This document shows, in pieces, positions 1 to 6,177 of a stretch of 8,587 nucleotides of DNA (the stretch's first letter is position 1; every line of letters starts with the position of its first letter). The translations under genes were made by a program, and so were the position numbers. This stretch comes from Opitutia bacterium. Its GTDB lineage: Bacteria; Verrucomicrobiota; Verrucomicrobiia; Opitutales; Opitutaceae. Where the stretch lies: positions 1 through 8,587 of the forward strand of contig JANXWT010000142.1 of NCBI GenBank assembly GCA_025351035.1, given 5' to 3'. A model generated the notes under the pieces. That model worked only from the letters and a program-made list of their open reading frames with translations. It made no database searches and was not told the origin of the DNA.

Positions 1-878
1 AGCTGCACCGGAACAACGAGATTTCGGCGATGCGCGCGGCGGGTTTCAATATTTTCCGCACGACCCGCGTGCTGTGGTTCGCGTCGATCCTGTTCTGTGG
101 CGTGTCGCTGCTGCTCAACGCCCGCGTCGTGCCATGGTCGGTGGAGACGTCGCGCCGGCTGCTCGAGAGTTTCCAATATCGCGCCGAGGCGCGCAAGATG
201 CCGGGCGGCATGCTCGGCGTCGTGACCGGCGTGGCCTTTGACAACCAGCCCCAGCACCGGATGTGGTTCATCAACCGCTACAGCCGCTTCGCGGAAAAAG
301 CCTACGGCGTCACGGTGTCCGAGCTCGACGCCAAGCGCCGGGAACGCACGCGGCTGATGGCGCGCGAGGCGCATTACGACACGGCGAAGCACCATTGGGT
401 GTTCACCGACGGCCGCGAAATCTGGTTCGACCCCGAGCAAGGGGAAATCATGCGCTCGGTGGCTTTCGCCGAGAAGACCGTGCCGCATTTCACCGAGGAG
501 CCGGGCCTGATGCTGCTCATCGACCGCAACCCGCGCGACCTGTCGTTCTTCGAACTGCAGCGAATCGTCGATTATTTCACGGTGGAGGACAACCCGAAGC
601 TCACGCGTTACGCCGTGCGTTACTACGGGCTGATCGCCGACACGCTCGGACCGCTGATCATCCTCGCCATCGCGATTCCGTTCGCCATCGCCGGCGTGCG
701 CGTCAGCCCCGCGGTCGGCGTGTCGAAGTCAATCGGCCTGTTTTTCCTCTATTACCTCCTGACCAATTTCGCGACGATCCTCGGTGGCAAGGACTACCTC
801 GACCCGGTCGTGGCCGCGTGGATGCCGAACCTCGCGCTCATCGGCCTCGCGACGTATTTCTTCGGGCGGATGCGCTAA
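1..878 (+). CDS. LptF/LptG family LPS export permease (YjgP/YjgQ), 5'-partial
   Basis: The reading frame is open from base 3, so the gene begins before the window; the ATG at 30 is internal. The 291 visible residues are the C-terminal part of an LptF/LptG permease, the inner-membrane half of the LptB2FG ABC machine that extracts lipopolysaccharide and feeds it to the LptC/LptA bridge. The first residues, NNEISAMRAAGFNIFR, match the cytoplasmic coupling helix of the family that contacts the LptB ATPase. A membrane helix follows (VLWFASILFCGVSLLL), then about 150 residues of soluble periplasmic beta domain. Three closing membrane helices come next, around LIILAIAIPFAIAGV, IGLFFLYYLLTNFATI and MPNLALIGLATYFF, and the protein ends GRMR. 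The family call is firm. LptF versus LptG cannot be settled from this half; the PWS after the helix is reminiscent of LptF. It appears to be the last gene of its transcription unit. Confidence 0.9.
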   Translation, partial: LHRNNEISAMRAAGFNIFRTTRVLWFASILFCGVSLLLNARVVPWSVETSRRLLESFQYRAEARKMPGGMLGVVTGVAFDNQPQHRMWFINRYSRFAEKAYGVTVSELDAKRRERTRLMAREAHYDTAKHHWVFTDGREIWFDPEQGEIMRSVAFAEKTVPHFTEEPGLMLLIDRNPRDLSFFELQRIVDYFTVEDNPKLTRYAVRYYGLIADTLGPLIILAIAIPFAIAGVRVSPAVGVSKSIGLFFLYYLLTNFATILGGKDYLDPVVAAWMPNLALIGLATYFFGRMR

Positions 879-1636
879 GTCCGCAGATACGAGGCCCCGT
901 TGATGTCGATGATGCAGCCCGTCATGGCGGCGGGGGCGTCGAGGGCGAGCCACGCGATGGTGTCGGCGACTTCCTCGGGCGTGGCGACGCGGCCGAGCGG
1001 ATGCTGGGCCATGACCTCGGTGCGGTTTGGGCCGGTGAGGCTGTCCTTCGCCATGTCGGTGTCGACCCAGCCTGGAGCGATGGTGAAGACATAAATCCTG
1101 TCGGGTGCGAGTGCCTTGGCGAGTGATTGGCCGAAGGAGTTAAGGCCGGCCTTGGAGGCGCCGTAAGCCGGCGCGGTGGGCTCGCCGCGAAACGCGCCGC
1201 GCGAGGTGATGTTGATGATGCGCCCCGTGCCGAGTGCGCGCATCTGCCGGGCGGCGAGGAACGCCAGATGGGCCGGACCATTGAGATTCGCCGAGATCGT
1301 GCGCTGCCAGGTTTTTTCCCACTCGGCGAAATCGACCGTGCGTGGGTCGTGTTCCTCGTAGAGTCCGGCGTTGTTCACCAGCACGTCGAGACGGCCGAAT
1401 TGTTTCAGCACCGAGTCGATGAGCGTGGCGCACGCGGCCGGGTCGGACACATCGGCTTGAAAAAGCGCGTGCCCGCTGCCCGGCAACGATGCGAGGGCGG
1501 CGCGCGCGGCGGGGTTGTTGCGGTGGTAGTTGAGCGCGACCCGCACGCCGCGGGTGGCGAGTTTTTGCGCGGCGGCGCGGCCGATGCCGCGTGAAGCGCC
1601 AGTAACGAGGGCGACGGGGGAATGCGGGTCGGTCAC
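875..1636 (-). CDS. Classical SDR oxidoreductase, FabG-like
   Basis: A 253-residue short-chain dehydrogenase/reductase of the normal length for FabG (3-oxoacyl-ACP reductase) relatives. The nucleotide-binding motif TGASRGIG is at residues 12-19, the structural NNAG motif at 88-91, and a conserved Asn at about 117. The catalytic Ser is in NITS (about 145) and the YxxxK pair is Y158/K162. The NYHRN segment after the second strand resembles the NYRSN of NADPH-preferring FabG-like enzymes. The C-terminus (DINGASYLRT) is near the usual tetramer-forming FabG end. The start is GTG at 1636; there is no in-frame ATG before the Rossmann core and no clear Shine-Dalgarno. The stop (TAG, 877-875) overlaps the stop of the convergent permease gene. 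It lies 46 bases downstream of the SeqA-like gene on the same strand, so cotranscription is possible. No acyl-carrier or fatty-acid genes are adjacent, so the substrate is open: it could be a housekeeping reductase or a sugar/alcohol SDR. Confidence 0.88.
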   Translation of the reverse strand: MTDPHSPVALVTGASRGIGRAAAQKLATRGVRVALNYHRNNPAARAALASLPGSGHALFQADVSDPAACATLIDSVLKQFGRLDVLVNNAGLYEEHDPRTVDFAEWEKTWQRTISANLNGPAHLAFLAARQMRALGTGRIINITSRGAFRGEPTAPAYGASKAGLNSFGQSLAKALAPDRIYVFTIAPGWVDTDMAKDSLTGPNRTEVMAQHPLGRVATPEEVADTIAWLALDAPAAMTGCIIDINGASYLRT

Positions 1637-1682
1637 GAAGCGAGTCCAGCGCGCGCCCGGTCCCGCGACAAACTCAAAGTGC

Positions 1683-2186
1683 TCAGGCGCTCAGCAGGCG
1701 AAATCCGCGGCCGGCATCGGCCAGTCCGAGCGATTTGACGGCTAGAGTGACAGTCTCGTCGTGGCAGCCAATGAATTCAAGGAGGCGGCAGACGAAGCGG
1801 CGGCGGGTGGCGTCGTCGATCGTCATCACGGCCCAGAACTGCGTGCCGTCGATTTGGCGGGCGTGGTTCCGCTCGCGGACTTCGTGAATCTCGTCGCGAT
1901 TGAGCGCGAGGTAGCGGAGGCCGCTTTCCTGATGCGAGATGAAATCAGCGAAGTCGCAACTGTAGTTTTGGGCGGCCCAAGCGAGGAGCGCAAGATAGCG
2001 TTCGACGGGGTCGGCGAGCGCCGTGAACTCGACGTTGACGAGGAAAAACAGGAGGTTGTCGCCGGAGAGCGGCGGCCGGTCGGCCCCAAGCATGGTGGCG
2101 AGAGCGACCGCGGGGGAAACGTTTTTTGCGGCGGCCAGCCGCTGGAGAGCCGCATAGGCTTCGTCGCTCAATTCGACGTGTTTCAT
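1683..2186 (-). CDS. SeqA-like DNA-binding protein (RHH N-terminus plus SeqA-like C-terminal domain)
   Basis: A 167-residue protein when started at the ATG at 2186. Its N-terminus, MKHVELSDEAYAAL, lines up without gaps with E. coli SeqA (MKTIEVDDELYSYI), the ribbon-helix-helix multimerisation domain, and SeqA's ...ILRRML is matched by ...ALATML. From residue 61, VERYLALLAW, FADF, LRYLA and GTQFWAV match SeqA's VNRFMLLLS, FAEA, TRVYFA and GTPYWVI at nearly constant spacing. This alignment is from memory of the E. coli protein and was not computed. SeqA (181 residues) binds hemimethylated GATC, sequesters oriC and restrains re-initiation. Here the contact loop TNTNTGRK reads MTIDDATR: Asn150 becomes Thr122 and Asn152 becomes Asp124, so GATC specificity is doubtful. 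Other in-frame ATGs lie at 2192, 2204 and 2354. I chose 2186 because SeqA homology begins there; the residues upstream are basic and unlike protein. No clear Shine-Dalgarno is visible. Family resemblance is likely; function is open. Confidence 0.7.
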   Translation of the reverse strand: MKHVELSDEAYAALQRLAAAKNVSPAVALATMLGADRPPLSGDNLLFFLVNVEFTALADPVERYLALLAWAAQNYSCDFADFISHQESGLRYLALNRDEIHEVRERNHARQIDGTQFWAVMTIDDATRRRFVCRLLEFIGCHDETVTLAVKSLGLADAGRGFRLLSA

Positions 2187-2341
2187 GCGCATAATGGAGC
2201 GCATTTTTCCCGCGGGGGCAATCGCGCAGCGACGAAAGGCGATGCTTTTTCGACGAGCACGCGGCTGAGTGCGTTCATCCCGGTTTTCCCGAAAGCGGGA
2301 TGGCAGCTTGAACCGTGCGCGGCGGCTGGCACAGTGCGCGC

Positions 2342-3001
2342 ATGAGAACGGCATTGATCGCGGGTGCGAGCGGACTGATTGGTGGACGATTGCTCCGGCA
2401 ATTGCTTGCTGCGCCGGAATACGGCCGTGTGGTCGCGGTCGGCCGCCGGCCGCTCGACGAGTCGCACCCGAAGCTTACCCAAGTCGTGGCGGATTTTTCC
2501 GAGTTGGAGCGCGCCGCGGATGAGCTGCGTGGCGACGATGCGTTTTGCTGCCTCGGCACGACGATCAAGATGGCGGGCTCGCGGGAAGCTTTCCGAGCGG
2601 TCGACCACGGCGCGGTGCTGGCCTTCGCGTGGGCGGCGCAGCGCGGCGGGGCGCAGCGGTTCTTCACGGTGTCGTCGCTCGGCGCAGACGCGGCATCGCA
2701 GGTTTCCTACAACCGGGTGAAGGGCGAGACGGAGGAGGCGCTGCGCGTGCTTACTTTCGGCACGCTGGGGATTTTCCGGCCGAGCCTGCTGTGCGGGCCG
2801 CGCCGGGAGTTTCGTCTGGGCGAAAGAATCGCGCAGGGTGTCATGGCGTTCGCCGGGTCGCTGTTGTTTGGCGGTTGGCGGAAATATCGGGCGATCGAGC
2901 CGGAAGTCGTCGGACGGGCGATGCTGAGGTGTTCGTTCGGCGCGCCGCAACGCGGCATGCTTGTGTTCGAGTCCGACGAGATCGAGGATCTCGGGCGCTG
3001 A
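2342..3001 (+). CDS. Atypical SDR, NAD(P)-binding protein of the HTATIP2/YbjT type
   Basis: A 219-residue Rossmann-fold protein. The dinucleotide-binding motif GASGLIG is at residues 8-14, right after the N-terminal strand MRTALIA, as in atypical (extended-like) SDRs. The segment CCLGTTIKMAGSREAFRAVDHG (about 69-90, key residues LGTT, AGS, F and VD) is characteristic of HTATIP2/TIP30-like and YbjT-like oxidoreductases. SSLGAD at 111-116 and YNRVKGE at 123-129 supply the Ser/Tyr/Lys arrangement, and IFRPSLLCGPR follows at about 144-154. The length fits the bacterial members. An ATG at 2315 would add nine residues, but the family starts at the strand MRTALIAGAS, so I use 2342. No Shine-Dalgarno is seen. 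The gene is divergent from the SeqA-like gene, with 155 bases between the starts, and convergent with the binding-protein gene. The natural substrate of these proteins is mostly unknown; quinone or redox sensing is a common guess, not shown here. Confidence 0.85.
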   Translation: MRTALIAGASGLIGGRLLRQLLAAPEYGRVVAVGRRPLDESHPKLTQVVADFSELERAADELRGDDAFCCLGTTIKMAGSREAFRAVDHGAVLAFAWAAQRGGAQRFFTVSSLGADAASQVSYNRVKGETEEALRVLTFGTLGIFRPSLLCGPRREFRLGERIAQGVMAFAGSLLFGGWRKYRAIEPEVVGRAMLRCSFGAPQRGMLVFESDEIEDLGR

Positions 3002-3046
3002 TCAGACGTCACTTGTAGGCAAATCGACAACAAGTACGGGGCGGTC

Positions 3047-4174
3047 TCAGGGGCGGATGCTTTCGACGAAGACAATGCGTCCGTCGCGCACGGTCATGAT
3101 GGCGGCTTCCTTCACGGCGTTGCGCTGGGCGTCGAAGGTGGTGCGCCCGGTGACGCCGGGAAAATTCCGGGTGGCGGCAAGGGCGGTGCGCACGGCGGCG
3201 TGCTCGGTCGAACCGGCGCGGGTGATCGCGTCGGCGACGAGCCGCACGGTGTCGAAGGTGAGCGCGGCGAGTCCGTTGGGGATCAGGTGATGGCGGGTCT
3301 GAAAACGGGCGAGGAAGGAGCGCACGACGGGGTCGTCGTTTTCCGCGGAGAAATGCGTGGAATAGCAGGTGCCGTTGAGCGCAGTGCCGCCGATTTCGAG
3401 AAATTGCGGCGCCTCGTAGCCGTCGCCACCCACGAAGGGCAGCGCGATGCCCAGTTCGCGCGCTTGTTTGGCGGCGAGCCCGATGTCGACGTAATAGCTC
3501 GGGAGGAAGATCAGATCGGGCGTGGCAGGACGAAGCGCGGTAAGCTGAGCGCGAAAATCCTTGTCGCCTGCGGTGTATTGCTGGCGGGCCACCACCTCGC
3601 CGCCGAGACCAACAAAGGTGCGCTGAAAGGCCGCCGCGAGTCCGGTGGAGTAAGGCGCGGAGACATCGACGAGCAGGGCCGCCCGCCGCAGCCCGAGGCG
3701 GCGATAGGCGTAGGTGGCGAGCACATCGCCCTGGAAAGGGTCGGCAAAGCACATGCGAAATATGCAGGTGCCCATTTCGGTGACCCGCGGATTGGTCGAG
3801 GCGGGAGACACCATGGGCACGCCGGCGGTCTGCGCGATCGGGGCGGCTTCCAGCGAGCGCGACGACGAGCATTCGCCGATCAGGGCGACCACGTTGTCGC
3901 GGTTGATAAGTTTTTTTGCGGCGGTGGCCGATTCACCGGCTTGCGAGCGGTTGTCCGCAATCACCAATGCAAGCGGCCGGCCGAGCACGCCGCCGGCGGC
4001 ATTGATTTCTTCGACGGCGAGTTGGGCGCCGCGGAGCGAGGTCTCGCCAAAAGAGGCGTCGCGGCCGGTCATCGACATGAAGAAGCCGAGCTTGATCGGC
4101 TCGGCCGCTTGGACGGAGAAAGCAAGGAGTGCGCTGGCGAGCGCCACGCGGCACCGGAAGGAGGGCGTTATCAT
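3047..4174 (-). CDS. Periplasmic ligand-binding protein, LivJ/LivK type (Peripla_BP_6)
   Basis: A 375-residue exported protein. An N-terminal signal peptide (basic RCR, hydrophobic VALASALLAFSV, probable cleavage after VQA at about 23) precedes the mature start AEPIKLG. The body is a type I periplasmic-binding fold of the branched-chain amino-acid family. KLGFFMSMTGRDASFGETSLRG and EEINAAGGVLGRPL are near the N-terminus, followed by GECSSSRSLEAAPIAQTAGVPM and SPASTNP, the loop that in LivJ holds the ligand's amino-acid group. Strands typical of lobe two (LIFLPSYYVDIGLAAKQARELG, GGDGYEAP) come later. The start is the ATG at 4174, which overlaps the stop of a 22-codon mini-ORF in an ATGA arrangement, so translation may be coupled to the oxygenase transcript upstream. 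No LivH/M/G/F transporter genes are in the window, so it is either an orphan receptor for a distant transporter or a sensory binding protein. The ligand cannot be read from sequence; an amino acid, amide or small organic acid is possible. Confidence 0.9.
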   Translation of the reverse strand: MITPSFRCRVALASALLAFSVQAAEPIKLGFFMSMTGRDASFGETSLRGAQLAVEEINAAGGVLGRPLALVIADNRSQAGESATAAKKLINRDNVVALIGECSSSRSLEAAPIAQTAGVPMVSPASTNPRVTEMGTCIFRMCFADPFQGDVLATYAYRRLGLRRAALLVDVSAPYSTGLAAAFQRTFVGLGGEVVARQQYTAGDKDFRAQLTALRPATPDLIFLPSYYVDIGLAAKQARELGIALPFVGGDGYEAPQFLEIGGTALNGTCYSTHFSAENDDPVVRSFLARFQTRHHLIPNGLAALTFDTVRLVADAITRAGSTEHAAVRTALAATRNFPGVTGRTTFDAQRNAVKEAAIMTVRDGRIVFVESIRP

Positions 4175-4239
4175 GACCAGTTGCAGTTAACAAAGCGGAC
4201 GCAGCGGACGCGGACGGAAAGGGCGCCGTTGGGGACCAT
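4171..4239 (-). CDS. Possible 22-residue mini-ORF coupling oxygenase and binding-protein genes
   Basis: On the minus strand an ATG at 4239 lies five bases after the oxygenase stop (TGA, 4247-4245). It opens a 22-codon frame that ends in a TGA (4173-4171) overlapping the ATG of the binding-protein gene. The peptide begins MVPNGALSV, passes through the GCGGAC-repeat region as Val-Arg repeats, and ends FVNCNWS. That end resembles the FNYNWS terminus of the oxygenase just upstream. It could be a coupling or leader peptide, a remnant of a duplicated oxygenase 3' end, or chance. There is no clear Shine-Dalgarno. Confidence that it is translated is low; the reading frame and overlap are directly visible. 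Confidence 0.3.
   Translation of the reverse strand: MVPNGALSVRVRCVRFVNCNWS
4195..4215. repeat. Short GCGGAC direct repeat
   Basis: GCGGAC occurs three times, at 4195-4200, 4204-4209 and 4210-4215, in the 70-base gap between the oxygenase and binding-protein genes. On the minus strand it reads as alternating GTC CGC codons (Val-Arg) inside the mini-ORF. It could be slippage in GC-rich DNA or a binding site; nothing distinguishes these. Confidence 0.5.
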
Positions 4240-4244
4240 GGTGG

Positions 4245-4862
4245 TCAGCTCCAGTTGTAGTTAAAGCTCACGCTGATCCGCTCGGCGGTCGTGCGGTTGG
4301 GGGTGACTTCGTGGCGCAGCCAGCTCTCGAAAAGTATGACCTGTCCGGCGCGTGCGGGGAAGGTGAGGTGCGTCTTGTTGGCGAGCCTCGCCGAAGAAAG
4401 TTTGGGCGGCGCGGCCATGAACTTGCTCAGACGGGGATCCTCGAACTTCAGGCCGGGGCAGCCACGGGGCGTCACGACATAGTAAGTGCCGCTGACGAAC
4501 GACAGCGGGTGCAGGTGCAGGCTGTGTGCCGAGTGCTCGGGCATGATGTTCACCCAGAAATCAGTCATCGCGATTTCGCGTCCGCGCAGGTCGAGGTCGA
4601 GCTGTCGGGCGAAGCGCCGGACGTGCATCGTGAGCTTGCGCTCAAGTCCGCCAAAAGTGGACGAAATTTTGTGCAGTTGGTTGAGGGTCGCGTAGGAGGT
4701 GTAACCGCCCGGATAATTCTTGGCCGACCAGCGCCGGCCGGCGGCGTCATAGTCGCGGATGCGGTGGCATTCGTCGGCGAGCTCCGCATTGAAACGGATC
4801 AGTCCCGTCTTTTGCAGCGGCTCGTGATAGATCAGGGTCGGGAACAAGGCGCGGGTCGGCAT
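4245..4862 (-). CDS. 2OG-Fe(II) oxygenase family protein (TIGR02466 / 2OG-FeII_Oxy_5 type)
   Basis: A 205-residue protein starting at the ATG at 4862 (MPTRALFPTLIYHEP), which matches the usual family opening of an LFPT strand after a few residues. The frame stays open upstream to 5312, but that stretch is antisense to the DUF481 gene and not protein-like. The double-stranded beta-helix core is clear: WVNIMPEHSAHSLHLHPLS (103-121) and SGTYYVVTP (124-132), then LKFEDPR (138-144), VILFESWLRHEVTPN (175-189) and ERISVSFN (194-201). Candidate iron ligands are His116 or His118 in HLHP, Asp142 in EDPR and His184 in LRHEV; Arg195 is placed to bind the 2-oxoglutarate carboxylate. Family members are cytoplasmic and mostly uncharacterised; some occur in phages and marine bacteria. 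The substrate is unknown. It is divergent from the DUF481 gene (138 bases between starts) and probably shares a transcript with the binding-protein gene downstream. Confidence 0.85.
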   Translation of the reverse strand: MPTRALFPTLIYHEPLQKTGLIRFNAELADECHRIRDYDAAGRRWSAKNYPGGYTSYATLNQLHKISSTFGGLERKLTMHVRRFARQLDLDLRGREIAMTDFWVNIMPEHSAHSLHLHPLSFVSGTYYVVTPRGCPGLKFEDPRLSKFMAAPPKLSSARLANKTHLTFPARAGQVILFESWLRHEVTPNRTTAERISVSFNYNWS

Positions 4863-4956
4863 GGCGTTGACATTCACGGCTTTTGGGCCACGCGACGCAA
4901 TCTGGAAGACGGTCTTACTTCGGCCTGCCGAGACTTTCAGGGAGCAAAGACGATTT

Positions 4957-4966
4957 TTCAATTGAA
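4957..4966. promoter_or_regulatory. Perfect 10-bp palindrome TTCAATTGAA in a divergent promoter region
   Basis: TTCAATTGAA is a perfect palindrome in the 138-base gap between the divergent oxygenase and DUF481 genes, and it is AT-rich in otherwise GC-rich DNA. It overlaps TTGAAC (4962-4967), a fair -35 match for the DUF481 gene, but no good -10 stands at the right distance (TCCATC at 4985-4990). A small GGGT-GAA-ACCC hairpin (4970-4980) follows in the presumed leader. The position suits a regulator site or promoter core; this is inference. Confidence 0.3.
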
Positions 4967-5000
4967 CTAGGGTGAAACCCCTGTTCCATCGCCGCCTTTT

Positions 5001-6068
5001 ATGAAACACACCACTGCCAACACGACTGCGTGCCGCCTCCTGGCTGGCGCGATCCTCTGCCTGATTTCGACCAGCGTCTTCGCCACTGATCGCATCGAAT
5101 TGACCGACGGCTCCATCGTCATGGGTAAGCTCCTCTCCGCAGACGGCGGCAAACTCAAGGTCGAGACCGCCTTCGCCGGCACGATTGAAATCGCCCAAGC
5201 CAAGGTGAGAAGTTTTGCCACCGACGACACCGTGGTGGTCGGCTTGAGCGGAGGCAGCACCGTGCAGGGCAAGGTCGAGATGACCGACCGCGGTATCAAG
5301 ATCGTCGCCCAAGACGGACAGATGAGCGCGGCGACCGGTAACGTGGCCGCCGTCTGGCGCCCGGGTGCGGACAGCCCGGAGGTCACAAAGCTCAAGGCGG
5401 AGAACTCCGCCAAGACGCGCAAATGGGCCTACGAATCCAGCGTCGCCATCGCGGGCCGTTCCGGGGCCTCCGAGAAATTCGGCGCCGCGGTCGGCTTTAA
5501 AGCCACGCTCGCCAGCTCCGAGGACAAATTAATTTTCGCCGCCGCCGCCGAGAAGGCCAAGGAAAACGGCAAAGAAACCGCCAACAGTCAGAAGGGTTCG
5601 GCCGATTACTCCGCGTTCTTCAATCCCACCAACGTCTGGTATGTCCGCACCGGGTTGGAGAAGGACAAGATCAAGTCGCTCGACCTGCGTTCGACCTCGG
5701 CGTTCGGTATTGGTCACAAGATGATCCACACCGCCGTGCAAGACCTCGAGCTGCGTTTCGGCGTCAGCTACATCTACGAGACCTATTCGAACAATACGAA
5801 GTTCGACTCGCCCGGTCTCGATCTCGCGTTCCTCCACTCCTACCAGTTCTCGAACGCCAAGCTCGCGAACACGGTCACGTTCAATCCCGCGTTCAAGAAT
5901 TTCTCGAATTACCGGTTGCACCACGAGTCGACGGTCGAGTTCCCGCTGGGCGCGAGCTTGTGGAAATTGCGCATGGGTCTCGCCAACGACTACCAGAGCA
6001 AAGTCACGCCGGGCGTCGAGCGCCTCGACACGACTTACTTCACCAGCCTTGTGCTGAACTGGCAGTAA
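5001..6068 (+). CDS. DUF481-type outer-membrane beta-barrel protein (YdiY-like)
   Basis: A 355-residue exported protein. The signal peptide is at 1-28 (LLAGAILCLISTSVFA, cleaved before TDRIEL). Residues about 30-120 form two short beta repeats: RIELTDGSIVMGKLLS...LKVETAFAGTIEI, then VVVGLSGGSTVQGKVE...GIKIVA. This small sandwich commonly precedes the barrel in DUF481 proteins. From about 141 (KWAYESSVAIAGRSG) to the end, alternating amphipathic strands with many Tyr, Phe and Trp residues look like a 10-12 strand barrel, including DLELRFGVSYIYET and WKLRMGLANDYQSK, and closing FTSLVLNWQ. DUF481 (YdiY) proteins are called salt-induced outer-membrane proteins, but their role is not settled. The ATG at 5001 gives the signal peptide directly; no Shine-Dalgarno is visible upstream (GCCGCCTTTT). 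It is divergent from the oxygenase and convergent with the TIR gene. Confidence 0.85.
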   Translation: MKHTTANTTACRLLAGAILCLISTSVFATDRIELTDGSIVMGKLLSADGGKLKVETAFAGTIEIAQAKVRSFATDDTVVVGLSGGSTVQGKVEMTDRGIKIVAQDGQMSAATGNVAAVWRPGADSPEVTKLKAENSAKTRKWAYESSVAIAGRSGASEKFGAAVGFKATLASSEDKLIFAAAAEKAKENGKETANSQKGSADYSAFFNPTNVWYVRTGLEKDKIKSLDLRSTSAFGIGHKMIHTAVQDLELRFGVSYIYETYSNNTKFDSPGLDLAFLHSYQFSNAKLANTVTFNPAFKNFSNYRLHHESTVEFPLGASLWKLRMGLANDYQSKVTPGVERLDTTYFTSLVLNWQ

Positions 6069-6141
6069 CGGCGCCCGGCCTTAGGGGGTTCCTCGGCGGG
6101 GCCGCCCTGTCCACTGGAATTTTCACAGTGATCCAGAGGTC

Positions 6142-6165
6142 AAAAAAACTTTCCTGCGACCGCAG
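6142..6165 (-). terminator. Possible intrinsic terminator of the TIR gene
   Basis: Read on the minus strand, 13 bases after the TIR-gene stop, CTGCGGTCGCAG can fold as a short stem (CTGC/GCAG, tetraloop GGTC). It is followed by GAAAG and then seven T residues (an A run at 6142-6148 on the plus strand). The stem is short and separated from the T run by five bases, so this is a weak candidate. Nothing equivalent is clear for the convergent DUF481 gene; the GC-rich inverted repeat GGCGGGGCCGCC at 6095-6106 lacks a T run. Confidence 0.4.
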
Positions 6166-6177
6166 AGTGGTCATCCG

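Noticed and set aside
263..1126. 287-codon frame overlapping the permease and SDR genes
   Set aside because: Crosses two confident genes out of frame and is an Arg/His/Pro-rich shadow product.
2287..2300. TCCCG-AAAG-CGGGA hairpin upstream of the atypical SDR
   Set aside because: A 5-bp stem in GC-rich DNA is expected by chance, with no promoter elements around it to support an operator call.
2187..2354. N-terminal extension of the SeqA-like frame to 2354
   Set aside because: The extra 56 residues are basic and Cys/Arg-rich, overlap the start of the divergent SDR gene, and SeqA-like similarity begins at MKHVEL.
3011..3035. ACTTGT...ACAAGT inverted repeat between convergent genes
   Set aside because: A 6-bp stem with a 13-base loop and no T run in either direction; too weak to call a terminator.
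3200..4264. 354-codon open frame antisense to the binding-protein gene
   Set aside because: The opposite strand encodes a full periplasmic-binding protein with signal peptide; the antisense product has no domain signature.
4863..5312. N-terminal extension of the oxygenase frame by 150 codons
   Set aside because: It lies antisense to the start of the DUF481 gene, and family homology begins at the ATG at 4862.
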